DNA of 44,575 nt from Agromyces humi (GCF_009720255.1 NZ_WJSP02000005.1:1-44575), one strand, 5' to 3'. Shown: positions 20,368 through 28,178, counted from the stretch's first letter. Notes: generated by a model not told the origin, from the sequence alone. Made by a program: numbers and translations.

Positions 20368-20376
20368 CCGCGCATG
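20368..20376 (+). promoter_or_regulatory. CCGCGCATG element, predicted leaderless start
   Basis: The C of CATG (20373) is exactly 12 nt before ATG 20385; no Shine-Dalgarno. Confidence 0.75.
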
Positions 20377-20384
20377 GGAGTGGC

Positions 20385-20966
20385 ATGAGCATCCCCTTCA
20401 CCGTCCTCCTCGACATCGACAAGCCGATCGCGATGTGGGAAGAAGGCGTCGTCGACCTGGCACGGGAGATGCACCCCGACGTGGAGGTCGCTGATGCCGG
20501 CACCCGTGAGGTGTATGACTTCCTGCCCGTCACTCCGGAGCCGGAGCGTTCGTCCCTCCTCGCGGCGATGAACGCGCCCGGACTGTATCGAGGGTTCCAG
20601 GTGGTCGAGCATGCCCTCGAGACCATCGACCTGCTGCTCTCCGACGGGGTGAACGTCAAGCTCTGCTCGACACCATCACCGACGAACCCGACCTGCGCGT
20701 CCGACAAGTACTGGTGGGTCGGGGAACTCAGCAGGGAGCTCGTCAAGCGAACCACCCTGACGTTCGACAAGACGATGTGCATGGGCCACGTCCTCGTCGA
20801 CGACAAGGACGTCATCACCGGCGACAACCCGAACCCGATGTGGGAACGGATCATCTACGACGCGCCGTACAACCAGCACGCGACCGGCCTGCGCCTGTAC
20901 GACTGGCGCGACCTGCCGGCCATGCTCGAACCGATCCGGTTCTCGTACGAGCGGCGTGCAGCATGA
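20385..20966 (+). CDS. 5'(3')-deoxyribonucleotidase-like HAD phosphatase, copy 1
   Basis: 193 residues. HAD motif I is VLLDIDKPIAMW (two Asp, nucleophile and acid/base), with the small-cap insertion typical of 5'(3')-deoxyribonucleotidases (NT5C). Motif II is KLCSTPS, motif III Lys is in TFDKTM and motif IV is LVDDKDVITGDNP. It would dephosphorylate deoxynucleoside monophosphates. KP replaces the usual GV after the second Asp. Clearly a paralogue of the next gene (shared NPTCASDK, VDDKD, ITGDNPNP and DAPYNQ). Leaderless start predicted. Overlaps the next gene (ATGA). Confidence 0.85.
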   Translation: MSIPFTVLLDIDKPIAMWEEGVVDLAREMHPDVEVADAGTREVYDFLPVTPEPERSSLLAAMNAPGLYRGFQVVEHALETIDLLLSDGVNVKLCSTPSPTNPTCASDKYWWVGELSRELVKRTTLTFDKTMCMGHVLVDDKDVITGDNPNPMWERIIYDAPYNQHATGLRLYDWRDLPAMLEPIRFSYERRAA

Positions 20967-21619
20967 CCGGACCAGCCGTCCTCACTCGCGCCGCCTCCGA
21001 GGCCGCGTGGCTCGAGCGAATGCGGAACCACCCGATGCGGGGCCTCATGCCGTTCACAGTCCTCATGGACATGGATGGGCCGACAACCCACTGGTACCGG
21101 TACATCGTCGACGAGACGAAACGCCGGAACCCCGGCCTCCACGTCCACGAGCCGCACGAGCACACCAGCTGGAAGATGCTCTCGGAGCTGCCTGCCGACG
21201 AAGCTGCCGCGATGAACGAGGTCATGAGCAGCCCTGGACTGTACCGGACTATGACCGCCACCCCCGGCGCTAAGGAAGCGATCGCGGGCATGTTGGAGCT
21301 CGGCTGGCTCGTGCGGTTCTGCAGCACAGCGTCGCTGGACAACCCGACCTGCGCGTCCGACAAGCTCGTCTGGCTGGAAGAGGAGTACAGCCGCGACCTT
21401 GCCAAGACGGCGATCCTCACCGGTGACAAGACCTTCGCTCTCGGCCATGTGATCGTCGACGACAAGGACAAGATCACCGGCGACAACCCGAACCCGGTGT
21501 GGCTGCACACCGTCTTCGATGCCCCGTACAACCAGGGAGCACAGGGGCCGAGGATTGCCGCCGACTGGTCCAACTGGTACGAGGTGCTCGGCCCGCTCGC
21601 TGAGGCAGCCACGGCCTGA
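20963..21619 (+). CDS. 5'(3')-deoxyribonucleotidase-like HAD phosphatase, copy 2
   Basis: 218 residues, ATGA overlap with copy 1. Motif I is VLMDMDGPTTHWY, closer to the family consensus than copy 1. Motif II is RFCSTAS, Lys lies in LTGDKTFA and motif IV is IVDDKDKITGDNP. It has about 25 extra N-terminal residues. The shared later half with diverged caps suggests tandem duplication and specialisation for two nucleotides. TGATG overlap with sortase 2, so all three are translationally coupled. Confidence 0.85.
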   Translation: MTGPAVLTRAASEAAWLERMRNHPMRGLMPFTVLMDMDGPTTHWYRYIVDETKRRNPGLHVHEPHEHTSWKMLSELPADEAAAMNEVMSSPGLYRTMTATPGAKEAIAGMLELGWLVRFCSTASLDNPTCASDKLVWLEEEYSRDLAKTAILTGDKTFALGHVIVDDKDKITGDNPNPVWLHTVFDAPYNQGAQGPRIAADWSNWYEVLGPLAEAATA

Positions 21620-22389
21620 TGAGCGGACGTCGGCGCGCGCGGAGCCGGACACACCCGATCACCGTCGGGTTCGAGGTGCTCCTCACCGTCGGCGTCCTCA
21701 CCTGCGGATACCTCGGCTGGAAACTCACCCCGGATCCGCCCGCACCGCCGGTCCAGGTTGAGGCGGCAGGTCTCGCGAGCGACGACTGGGAAGCGGAGTT
21801 CGCGTCCCTGTCACGCAGGACCGGCCCAGAACTCGAGCGAATCGCTGACGAGGAGTACCGGAACCTCAACACCGACCCAGCCGACATCGGCACGGTCGTC
21901 GGAGTGCTGTACGCACCGAGGCTAGGGGACCAGTTCAAGGTGACGATCCTCGAAGGCACGAACAAGGACGACATCCTCGACACCGGCGCCGCCGGCCGCT
22001 ACCAGCAGACCGCGCAACTCGGCGGCGCCGGGAACGCGGTGATCACCGCTCACCGTTCCGCGTACGGTTCGCCGTTCTGGAACCTTGCCGAGCTCCGCGT
22101 CGGCGACCCGATCTACGTCGAAACCGTCGACGGCTGGTACGAGTACCGGTACCGGAACTCCGCGTACGTCGACCCGTCCCAGATCTCCGTTCTCAACGAC
22201 TGGCCGGACACCGAGAACATCGGGTTCGACCACCTCCTCACCCTCATCTCCTGCAACCCGCGATACGTGGCCAGCGAACGCCTCGTCGCGTACGCCCTGC
22301 TCGAGTCGTTCACGCCACGGAGCGAACCCGCACCGGCGGACGTCGCACCTCTCCTCGACATCGAACCTGACCGTGGGGTGCACTGGTGA
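21619..22389 (+). CDS. class E-like sortase 2
   Basis: 256 residues, TGATG overlap. Basic N-terminus, membrane anchor about 13-36 (PITVGFEVLLTVGVLTCGYL), then a sortase domain with His in VITAHRSAYG, Cys in TLISCNP and Arg in VASERLVAYA. Paralogue of sortase 1 with the same flanks (YEYRYRNS versus YTYRYRSS). The variant TLISC suggests a different substrate preference. Two sortases with one obvious substrate is unusual; a second substrate may be outside the window or the two may act in sequence. Confidence 0.95.
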   Translation: MSGRRRARSRTHPITVGFEVLLTVGVLTCGYLGWKLTPDPPAPPVQVEAAGLASDDWEAEFASLSRRTGPELERIADEEYRNLNTDPADIGTVVGVLYAPRLGDQFKVTILEGTNKDDILDTGAAGRYQQTAQLGGAGNAVITAHRSAYGSPFWNLAELRVGDPIYVETVDGWYEYRYRNSAYVDPSQISVLNDWPDTENIGFDHLLTLISCNPRYVASERLVAYALLESFTPRSEPAPADVAPLLDIEPDRGVHW

Positions 22390-22871
22390 CCGGCAAGGGC
22401 ACGGTCGCGATCGCCGCGGCCGCTGCAGCATCGATCGGCGCTGCCGCGATCCTCTGGGCTCTCGTCCTCTCCGCGCCGGCACCGGAACCTCCACAGGTCG
22501 TGCTCATCGTCCCCACGCTCGAGCCCGACGCGCCGGCGGCACCGCCTCCGGTGTACGCAGCGGAGATGACCGACTCCGGCGCCAGGCGGTTCTTCGACCA
22601 CGTCGCCACCCAGGTCGCCGCGACGGGGAGCATGGACGGCGGCGCCTACGCTGCAGCGTTCGTCGCTGCCGGAGTGCCAGGCGAACTCGTGGAAGCAAGC
22701 GAATCGGTCACCACCGACGGATATGCGGCTGAGACCGTGCAGTTCTCCGTCCGCTGGGCCGACCGGTGCGTGATCGGCGACGTCGGCCACGGCACCTACA
22801 CCTCGCAGGTCGAACCAGCGTTCCACTGGGGCACCTGCCTGGCCGGGAACACACGCCCGCGCACCTGGTAG
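22386..22871 (+). CDS. secreted DUF6993-like protein
   Basis: 161 residues from GTG 22386, overlapping sortase 2 (GTGA). Signal peptide or anchor at about 5-28 (TVAIAAAAAASIGAAAILWA), a Pro/Ala linker, then a domain with FFDHVATQVAATGSMDGGAY, FSVRWADRCVIGD and HWGTCLAGNTRPRTW. The Cys pair and the G-x-C-L-x-G-x-T-R-P-x-x-W end match, from memory, the DUF6993 type of actinobacterial exported proteins. It carries no sorting signal. Operonic with sortase 2. Confidence 0.75.
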   Translation: MTGKGTVAIAAAAAASIGAAAILWALVLSAPAPEPPQVVLIVPTLEPDAPAAPPPVYAAEMTDSGARRFFDHVATQVAATGSMDGGAYAAAFVAAGVPGELVEASESVTTDGYAAETVQFSVRWADRCVIGDVGHGTYTSQVEPAFHWGTCLAGNTRPRTW

Positions 22872-22872
22872 T

Positions 22873-22881
22873 CGCCGCATG
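22873..22881 (+). promoter_or_regulatory. CGCCGCATG element variant before the sigma-like gene
   Basis: Overlaps the end of the preceding gene (stop 22871) and stands 28 nt before the TTG at 22901. Confidence 0.55.
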
Positions 22882-22900
22882 CCTCCCCGATAAGCGCGCA

Positions 22901-23701
22901 TTGCGCGGCTTCCGGGACGGCAAGGAGTGCGCAATCGACACCGCGGACGATCTGAACCGTCTACGCGCCTGCGTTCACTCGATCCCGGACGACCCGCCCG
23001 TCTACGGGACGTGGTGGGCTGGAGATGAGGGTCGCTGGCTGTACGACCAGATCGCTGAACGGTTCGGGACACCGATCTCCGCGTGGCTGCGGCGGCGGTT
23101 CGGGACGCCCTGCGACCCCTACGACGTGGCGAACACCGCTGTCGACATCCTCGCAAGGCCCACCTCCCTCTCCGGCCTGCAGTCCGCGTACGAGCCGTGG
23201 ACGTACCTGTACTCGATGATCCGGCGGGAGCTCAGCAAGCAGCTCGGCGGGTTCTTCCGGGTGGATGTCGGCGGTGACCTCAGCCGGGTGTGCGAGGAGG
23301 CGCGCGAGGAATCTCCGCTCACCCCCGTCGACGAAGCCGTCGACCAGGTGACTCGGATCCTCGCCCCACACGCGGGGATGCCACCGAACCGGCTCCGCGA
23401 ACTCGTCGCGTACTTCGCCGACCACGGAGACCGGAACCTCTCGCACCTCCACTCCGTCGCCGCACGCGACCCTGAGCTCCTCCAGCGCGGATACACGAAG
23501 GGTCAGATCCTCGCCGCCGCGAACGCGGTGCTCGGCGCCCGACCTCGGCATTGGGAAGCGTCCATCCTCGGCGAAGTGATCCGGGACCGCGACTGGACGC
23601 CAGCAGCATCACCGGCGCACTGGCGGGCGATCGAGAAGTTCGGACGGCGGATGCGCCAACCAGAAGGGACCGACGTCCAGGAGTTCGCACGCGCCGGCTG
23701 A
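22901..23701 (+). CDS. putative sigma factor-like protein
   Basis: 266 residues if TTG 22901 is the start; no ATG or GTG fits and no Shine-Dalgarno is seen, so the N-terminus is uncertain. Residues about 46-115 (RWLYDQIAERFGTPISAWLR, PYDVANTAVDI, WTYLYSMIRREL) follow the layout of ECF sigma region 2, with the DAEDVxQ-like helix and a W-Y-L-I-R helix. An acidic linker and a helical C-terminal domain (ELVAYFADHG to GYTKGQILAAANAVLG) could be region 4. A different DNA-binding role is possible. It lies among sortase and secretion genes and is a candidate reader of the CCGCGCATG element. Confidence 0.5.
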   Translation: MRGFRDGKECAIDTADDLNRLRACVHSIPDDPPVYGTWWAGDEGRWLYDQIAERFGTPISAWLRRRFGTPCDPYDVANTAVDILARPTSLSGLQSAYEPWTYLYSMIRRELSKQLGGFFRVDVGGDLSRVCEEAREESPLTPVDEAVDQVTRILAPHAGMPPNRLRELVAYFADHGDRNLSHLHSVAARDPELLQRGYTKGQILAAANAVLGARPRHWEASILGEVIRDRDWTPAASPAHWRAIEKFGRRMRQPEGTDVQEFARAG

Positions 23702-23711
23702 TGAGCGTCTT

Positions 23712-23720
23712 CGCCGCATG
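23712..23720 (+). promoter_or_regulatory. CGCCGCATG element variant (TTCGCCGCATG)
   Basis: Shares TTCGCCGCATG with the copy at 38452. Predicted transcript from about 23729, with Shine-Dalgarno GGAGG before ATG 23772. Confidence 0.6.
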
Positions 23721-23771
23721 TCCACCCGATGCCCGGCAGCCCCGCGCTGCCCGAACCGGAGGACCCACACC

Positions 23772-24839
23772 ATGACCGATTCGTCCGTCACCAACCCGTA
23801 CGAGGTCGACATCCTTCGCGGACGCCGCGCAGGCGACGAAGTGGTCGCTAAAGCACTCGACACCCTCGCAACCCTCCTCGCCGGCGGTGACGAACGGGCA
23901 GCGCTCGAAGCTGCAGCGTCACGGTTCCAGAGCTACGACATCGGCAGGTCGTTCGCGCGCGCCACCGCCGGGCTCGACCTCGGCACGATGACTCTCCGCG
24001 AAGTCCTCGCAGCCGAACCGGTGATCCCCGAATCCGTCCGCCGGCTCGTCGAATACGACCTCAACACCCCGGTCGAAAACATCCTCGCCCGCGCGGCGCA
24101 GCGGATCACCGAGCACCGAACGCTGCAGCGTCGCCTCTGGACGTCCTCACTCCCTGGCTTCGTCGCATTCACCGCCGCAGCCGCGCTCGTCTGGGTGGAC
24201 GCGACGTACATCATCCCGGAGTACGTGAACACCTTCGCCAACCTGAACGCGGACGTTCCACCCCTGGCTTCAACGGTCGTCGACGCCGCATCCGTCGCCC
24301 AAGTCGTCGCCGTGTGGGCTCTCGGAGCTGTCGTCGCGGCCGTCCTGTTCCTCGCGACGTTCGGCCGTGCCGTCCCGGCGGTCCGCGCAGCCGTCGAACG
24401 GGCGTCGTTCCTCATCCCCGGTGTCGGACCTGCGATCAAGCTGGCTGCCGTCTCCCGGTTCCTGGAGGTGCTCGGCGACCTGCTGGCGGCTGGCGCACCA
24501 GAGCGTGAAGCACTCCGCGCAGCCGGCGAAGCGGCCGGGCCGGAGACGTTCCGCCGGGCCGGGAACGCAGCCGAAAGTGTCGCGGACCTCGCTTCGGTCA
24601 AGCTGCTCCCGGAGTCGGCGCGGTTCCTGTTCAACGCGAACGCTGGCGCGGTCGACCAGATCGCCCGGCGCTCCGCCCAGAAGTACCTTGCAGCCTCCAA
24701 CGAGCAGCTCGACGTGTTCTCCCGCGTGGCCGAGCCGTTCGGGAGCGTCGCCGCGTACACCCTCGCCGTCGTTGTGGTGCTCGCGTCCGTCGCCCCGCTG
24801 TTCGCTATCGCCCCAGCGTTGGCTGCCTTCACCGGCTGA
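23772..24839 (+). CDS. T2SF/TadC-like inner-membrane secretion protein
   Basis: 355 residues, ATG after CCGGAGGACCCACACC. Resembles the type II secretion/type IV pilus platform family (GspF, PilC, TadB/C): a helical cytoplasmic region, a hydrophobic segment about 128-152, another about 180-205 (AVWALGAVVAAVLFLATFG), an F-domain repeat RFLEVLGDLLAAGAPEREAL with the typical LL-x-G-x3-x-EAL pattern, and a last helix (AYTLAVVVVLASVAPLF). A T2SF protein assembles pilins with an ATPase, none of which is seen here. TGATG overlap with the next gene. Confidence 0.75.
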   Translation: MTDSSVTNPYEVDILRGRRAGDEVVAKALDTLATLLAGGDERAALEAAASRFQSYDIGRSFARATAGLDLGTMTLREVLAAEPVIPESVRRLVEYDLNTPVENILARAAQRITEHRTLQRRLWTSSLPGFVAFTAAAALVWVDATYIIPEYVNTFANLNADVPPLASTVVDAASVAQVVAVWALGAVVAAVLFLATFGRAVPAVRAAVERASFLIPGVGPAIKLAAVSRFLEVLGDLLAAGAPEREALRAAGEAAGPETFRRAGNAAESVADLASVKLLPESARFLFNANAGAVDQIARRSAQKYLAASNEQLDVFSRVAEPFGSVAAYTLAVVVVLASVAPLFAIAPALAAFTG

Positions 24840-25441
24840 TGAGCGTCACAGCCAACCCCGACCTCACGTCGCACGGAAGGCCTCTCGCTGCACCGGCGCC
24901 ATGGATGGTCGCCACCCTCACAGCCGCTGCAACGAACGCTGCAGCGATCCCTGCCGGGCCGGTGTACCAGCTGACCCTGACCGCCGTCGCGTTCGTCGCT
25001 GGCCTCCTCGGGCAGGTCGAACCTCGCGGCGGGACGCTCAACGCCTGGCAGCTGCTCTCGTTCACCGCGGTGGTCGCCGGGACTGTGGCGACAGCGCAGG
25101 CACTCGGGACCGGGAGGGCTCCAGCGCTTGTGGCCATCGTCGTCGCATCCCTCACCGCGATCGTGTTCCTGGCGATGTCCGCAACCGGTGGGGCTGCGTC
25201 CGGCGATGTGAAGCTCGCCCCGCTGGTCGCCGCGGCAGCCGCGACCATTGACACGATCACCGCCGGCCTCTGGGTGGGATCCACGGTCCTGATCATGGGC
25301 GGCGCAACCGTCCTGTCCACGGTCCGTCGCGACAACCCTGAAACACCTCGACCCCTGGCCGCGTTCATGGCGGCCGGCATACCGATCGCGGTCGCGGTGA
25401 CGTTCTGGTTCAGGCCGGAGTTGGTGGCGCTTCTCGCCTGA
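24839..25441 (+). CDS. prepilin-peptidase-like (A24 family) membrane protein
   Basis: 200 residues, very hydrophobic, about six membrane helices. The segment GAASGDVKLAPLVAA resembles the GxGDxKL active-site loop of type IV prepilin/TadV-type peptidases, with Ser for the middle Gly neighbour. The other catalytic Asp, expected in an earlier loop, is not obvious: GLLGQVEPRGG is at the expected place without Asp. It may therefore be inactive or a divergent form. TGATG coupling to the T2SF gene supports joint function in prepilin handling. Confidence 0.65.
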   Translation: MSVTANPDLTSHGRPLAAPAPWMVATLTAAATNAAAIPAGPVYQLTLTAVAFVAGLLGQVEPRGGTLNAWQLLSFTAVVAGTVATAQALGTGRAPALVAIVVASLTAIVFLAMSATGGAASGDVKLAPLVAAAAATIDTITAGLWVGSTVLIMGGATVLSTVRRDNPETPRPLAAFMAAGIPIAVAVTFWFRPELVALLA

Positions 25442-25460
25442 ACACCCTCGCAAGGTTCAA

Positions 25461-25470
25461 CCCGCGCATG
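25461..25470 (+). promoter_or_regulatory. CCCGCGCATG element
   Basis: Copy 105 nt before GTG 25575; a predicted transcript from about 25479 would carry a leader with a 16-codon ORF. Confidence 0.6.
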
Positions 25471-25522
25471 AGCGTCCCGACATGCCCGGCAGAAGCTGGG
25501 CTTCGACGACCGGAAGACCCGA

Positions 25523-25573
25523 ATGCGTGAACCCGACAGCCGCTCACAGCAGCCGAACACGAGGTGGTGCTGA
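25523..25573 (+). CDS. possible 16-codon leader ORF
   Basis: ATG after CCGGAAGACCCGA reads MREPDSRSQQPNTRWC to TGA. Third positions are mostly C/G, unlike the frame of the longer candidate starting at 25482. Its stop is 1 nt before GTG 25575, suggesting translational coupling. Confidence 0.35.
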   Translation: MREPDSRSQQPNTRWC

Positions 25574-25574
25574 C

Positions 25575-25994
25575 GTGGCGGCCGGACACCTCGGCGAGCT
25601 CGCCCGGCCGGAACCAACCGGTGATCCCGTGCGTGACCTTGCCGCGTCCAGCTTCCAGGTGTTCGACGTGGTGCTCGACACCGAGGACGGCCGCGCCGTC
25701 ATCCTCGACGGTACCGGGCATGCGCCCGACGAGATCGTCACGTTCGTCACCCACTCGGACGCGCCGCACACCTTCGTGCAGTACCCCGGCCTGGCCTCGG
25801 TGATCCGGGTCGAGCAGGGCCTGTTCGCGTGGCGTGACGACGAGCTCGTCGAATCCCCGCGCGGGCGCCCCGTGACGTTGGTCACGGAGATCCGGAAGAC
25901 CGCACTGTCCGGCCGACCAGTCCTCGAGGACGACGCACCCGACGGCCCGCGCATGTTCGTCACGCACCTGAACCCCATGGAGGCCGCAGCGTGA
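25575..25994 (+). CDS. hypothetical protein, 139 aa
   Basis: GTG 25575 is preceded by GAGGTGGTGCTGAC. An upstream ATG at 25482 is in frame, but the 31 extra codons have poor C/G third positions, so I reject it. A beta-rich acidic protein (FQVFDVVLDTEDGRAVILDG, HTFVQYPGLASVIRVEQGLF, FVTHLNP). No motif recognised. Overlaps the next gene by 4 nt (GTGA). Confidence 0.7.
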   Translation: MAAGHLGELARPEPTGDPVRDLAASSFQVFDVVLDTEDGRAVILDGTGHAPDEIVTFVTHSDAPHTFVQYPGLASVIRVEQGLFAWRDDELVESPRGRPVTLVTEIRKTALSGRPVLEDDAPDGPRMFVTHLNPMEAAA

Positions 25995-26263
25995 CCGACA
26001 CCGCCGAGCTCAGCCGCACCCGAACGAAGATCGACCTGGTCGGATCCTTCGACAACCTCGTCTCGTTCATCGGCGAGCCAGAAACGTTCGACGTGCGCAC
26101 GCAGGTGCATCTCGCAGATGCGTTCGCGCAGATGGAGCAGGCGAAGCAACGCCGCATCGGCAACCTCCTCGAGCTGGCATCCCAGACCTCCGACGCCGCC
26201 GTGAAAGCGCGGCTGCAGCGCATCGCAGCGGAGCTCCTCGGGGTGGAGGGGGTGGCGCCGTGA
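25991..26263 (+). CDS. hypothetical helical protein, 90 aa
   Basis: GTG 25991 overlaps the previous stop. Likely all-helical (QVHLADAFAQMEQAKQRRIG, LLELASQTSDAAVKARLQRI). Could be a small dimerising protein. No family recognised; GTGA coupling to the SLOG gene. Confidence 0.75.
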   Translation: MTDTAELSRTRTKIDLVGSFDNLVSFIGEPETFDVRTQVHLADAFAQMEQAKQRRIGNLLELASQTSDAAVKARLQRIAAELLGVEGVAP

Positions 26264-26655
26264 CCTTCACCGTGCTGATCACCGGCAGCCGAGAGATCAA
26301 GCATCGCGAGACGATCGCCGCCGTCCTGAAGCAGACATGGATCGACGCGGGACGGGTCCCGCTGCACCTCATCGCCGGAGGCGCCCGAGGCGCCGACCGG
26401 ATGGCCGCGGCCATTGCACGGCAGAACCCTGGCCGTCTCACCGTCGAAGAGCACTACGCGAACTGGCACCCGAACGGCCGCGACAAGCCGAAGGACAACT
26501 ACGCCGGGTTCACCCGCAACCAGCTGATGGTCGACCTCGGCCCCGACATCTGCCTCGCATTCCTGAAACGCGGGGAACGCAACAGCGGCACCCGCGACTG
26601 CATCCGCCGAGCCAAGAAGGCCGGCATCCCCGTCATCGAAACCTGGGAGGACTGA
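26260..26655 (+). CDS. SLOG-family (DUF2493-like) nucleotide-binding protein
   Basis: 131 residues from GTG 26260, overlapping the previous stop. Motifs of the YspA/DUF2493 SLOG class: VLITGSREI (strand 1 with glycine), LIAGGARGADRMAAAIA (Gly-rich binding loop), FTRNQLMVDL and GIPVIETW. SLOG Rossmann-like domains bind nucleotide or NAD-derived ligands and occur in phages, toxin systems and anti-phage sensing proteins. Ligand here unknown. Confidence 0.85.
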   Translation: MTFTVLITGSREIKHRETIAAVLKQTWIDAGRVPLHLIAGGARGADRMAAAIARQNPGRLTVEEHYANWHPNGRDKPKDNYAGFTRNQLMVDLGPDICLAFLKRGERNSGTRDCIRRAKKAGIPVIETWED

Positions 26656-27003
26656 ATGACCTACGCCAGCACGTTCGAGCACCACGGTGCCGACTACGCG
26701 ATCATCCACATCGACGGCCGCGAGTTCCGGCTCCTCGAGCAACGCCAGGAGCACTGGGGGACCACCAACGGCATCTACGTCACGACCCTCGAGGCGGACC
26801 CCTCGTCGACACCCACCATCCTCGCCAACATCGCGAGACGCTGGATCGACGAGAACCCCGCAACTCTCGACGTCGGCGTGAAGGTGAAGGTCGGTAGCCT
26901 CTACGGGGTGTTCCTCGGCCGTGATTCCGGGACCTGCGTCGTCGCACTCGAAGGACGCCGCGGACCTGCCCGATATCCCGCTCGGATGGTGCGCCCCGCC
27001 TGA
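26656..27003 (+). CDS. hypothetical protein, 115 aa
   Basis: ATG one base after the previous stop (TGAATG), after TGGGAGGACTGA. A beta-strand-rich soluble protein, THFEHHGADYAIIHIDGREF-like start, middle YVTTLEADPSSTP and C-terminal VGSLYGVFLGRDSGTCVVAL with a basic end. Perhaps an SH3-like or KOW-like barrel at the C-terminus. Unknown. Confidence 0.75.
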   Translation: MTYASTFEHHGADYAIIHIDGREFRLLEQRQEHWGTTNGIYVTTLEADPSSTPTILANIARRWIDENPATLDVGVKVKVGSLYGVFLGRDSGTCVVALEGRRGPARYPARMVRPA

Positions 27004-27005
27004 GG

Positions 27006-27011
27006 TAGTCT
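27006..27011 (+). promoter_or_regulatory. TAGTCT -10 box, near-leaderless start
   Basis: Actinobacterial TANNNT -10, 9 nt before ATG 27021, with no Shine-Dalgarno. Not the CCGCGCATG class. Confidence 0.6.
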
Positions 27012-27020
27012 CCGTTCGAG

Positions 27021-28136
27021 ATGGAGCTGCCCAAACGAAACACCACCCATCAGGTCATCGACGAGCTCGATGTCCGCGCTGTCGCGTCCCTGATTCAGAA
27101 CCCGCAACGCGGCAAAGCAGTGCTCGTGGTCACAACACCAGGTCAGACGGGTGTGCCGACCTTTGACGTCGACCGTCTCGTGCACGACGTCGAACCGGAC
27201 GCCGCGGTCTTCGTGATCCCAGCCGGGCCGCTCTCATTCCACCTCACGGCACACCTGCCCGAAGGCATGGCCGTGTACGGGGGAGCTGCACGGGTGTTCC
27301 CGCCACCGCCATTCACATCCGAAGACGCACCCGTGTTCCTCGCCTACGACAAGACCGAAGCGGCAGCCAAACACCACGCTGTCGTCCGGTGCGCTTTGGA
27401 CGCGACGCGTGGGGTGCAGTCCAGGCGGGGGATCTACACCACTGAAACCGTCCCCAGCTCATCTGCGGCGACGGAGCCACCGGTCGTTGCAGCACAGGCG
27501 GCGGCTGGAGCAGGGTCACCGGCCGAGCGACGGACCGCGCTGCAGCAAGCATTGGCCGCCAACCATCAGCTTCGCGCGACCATCGACCAACTTCAGACGT
27601 TGCACAACGACGAGCTCCGGAAGGAGATCGCCGCCGGGAACGAGCTCCGCACGCGCCTCGCCGCGAAGACCGGCAAGCCGGCAGCGTCGAAGGCCCGCGA
27701 GAAGGTGACGGTCGCCGCGCAGCCGGTCCTCTGGGACGCATTCACCAACCCGGAGGACGCGGTCCGCCACGCCATTCTCGTCACCTGGGTGGACCGGATC
27801 CCCGCTGGTCAGAAGCTGGACAGCCCGCTCCCGCAGTACACCGTCGGGGAGGAGTTCGCCGAGACGCTCAAGCCTCAGGAGCCGTCGATTCAGACGAAAG
27901 CCCTGCGGTGCATCGTCGACGTGCTCACCGGCTCGCAGGGAACCCGCGGAACCCACCCGCTCCGCCTCGGCATGGCCGGGAACGAGCAGCCGGTGATCCG
28001 TGAGGACGGTGCCGTGTGCATGCGGGCGTACGTGGAGACGAACACCCCGGCCGCCCGCCGGCTGCACTTCTGGAAACTGCAAGACGGGTCCGTGGAGCTC
28101 TCCCGGGTCGTCAAACACGACGACCTCACACCCTGA
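27021..28136 (+). CDS. hypothetical protein with coiled coil, 371 aa
   Basis: ATG 27021 sits next to a TANNNT promoter, so a leaderless mRNA is likely. N-terminal region (1-110) is a Rossmann-like alpha/beta part: RGKAVLVVTTPGQTGVPTFD, VFVIPAGPLSFHLTAHL. An Ala-rich linker follows, then a coiled coil about 165-225 (LQQALAANHQLRATIDQLQT; DELRKEIAAGNELRTRLA) and a C-terminal domain (VRHAILVTWVDRIPAGQK to HFWKLQDGSVELSR). The sequence bears features of mobile-element proteins, but no family is secure. Third positions are less C/G-biased than in neighbours. Confidence 0.75.
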   Translation: MELPKRNTTHQVIDELDVRAVASLIQNPQRGKAVLVVTTPGQTGVPTFDVDRLVHDVEPDAAVFVIPAGPLSFHLTAHLPEGMAVYGGAARVFPPPPFTSEDAPVFLAYDKTEAAAKHHAVVRCALDATRGVQSRRGIYTTETVPSSSAATEPPVVAAQAAAGAGSPAERRTALQQALAANHQLRATIDQLQTLHNDELRKEIAAGNELRTRLAAKTGKPAASKAREKVTVAAQPVLWDAFTNPEDAVRHAILVTWVDRIPAGQKLDSPLPQYTVGEEFAETLKPQEPSIQTKALRCIVDVLTGSQGTRGTHPLRLGMAGNEQPVIREDGAVCMRAYVETNTPAARRLHFWKLQDGSVELSRVVKHDDLTP

Positions 28137-28149
28137 ACCAGCCCAAGGA

Positions 28150-28178
28150 TTGCGGGACCGCACACATCTCCCTATGAC
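28150..28178 (+). promoter_or_regulatory. sigma70-like promoter TTGCGG-17-TATGAC
   Basis: -35 TTGCGG (28150-28155), 17-nt spacer, -10 TATGAC (28173-28178), before the CAP-domain gene. Confidence 0.55.

Noticed and set aside
25482-25574. Longer N-terminus for the gene at 25575
   Set aside because: About half the third codon positions are A or T and the composition is non-protein-like; the Shine-Dalgarno favours GTG 25575.
25946-25955. Copy of CCCGCGCATG
   Set aside because: It lies inside a coding sequence (the PRMFVTH part of the 139-aa protein) with no gene start about 12 nt downstream, so I count it as chance.
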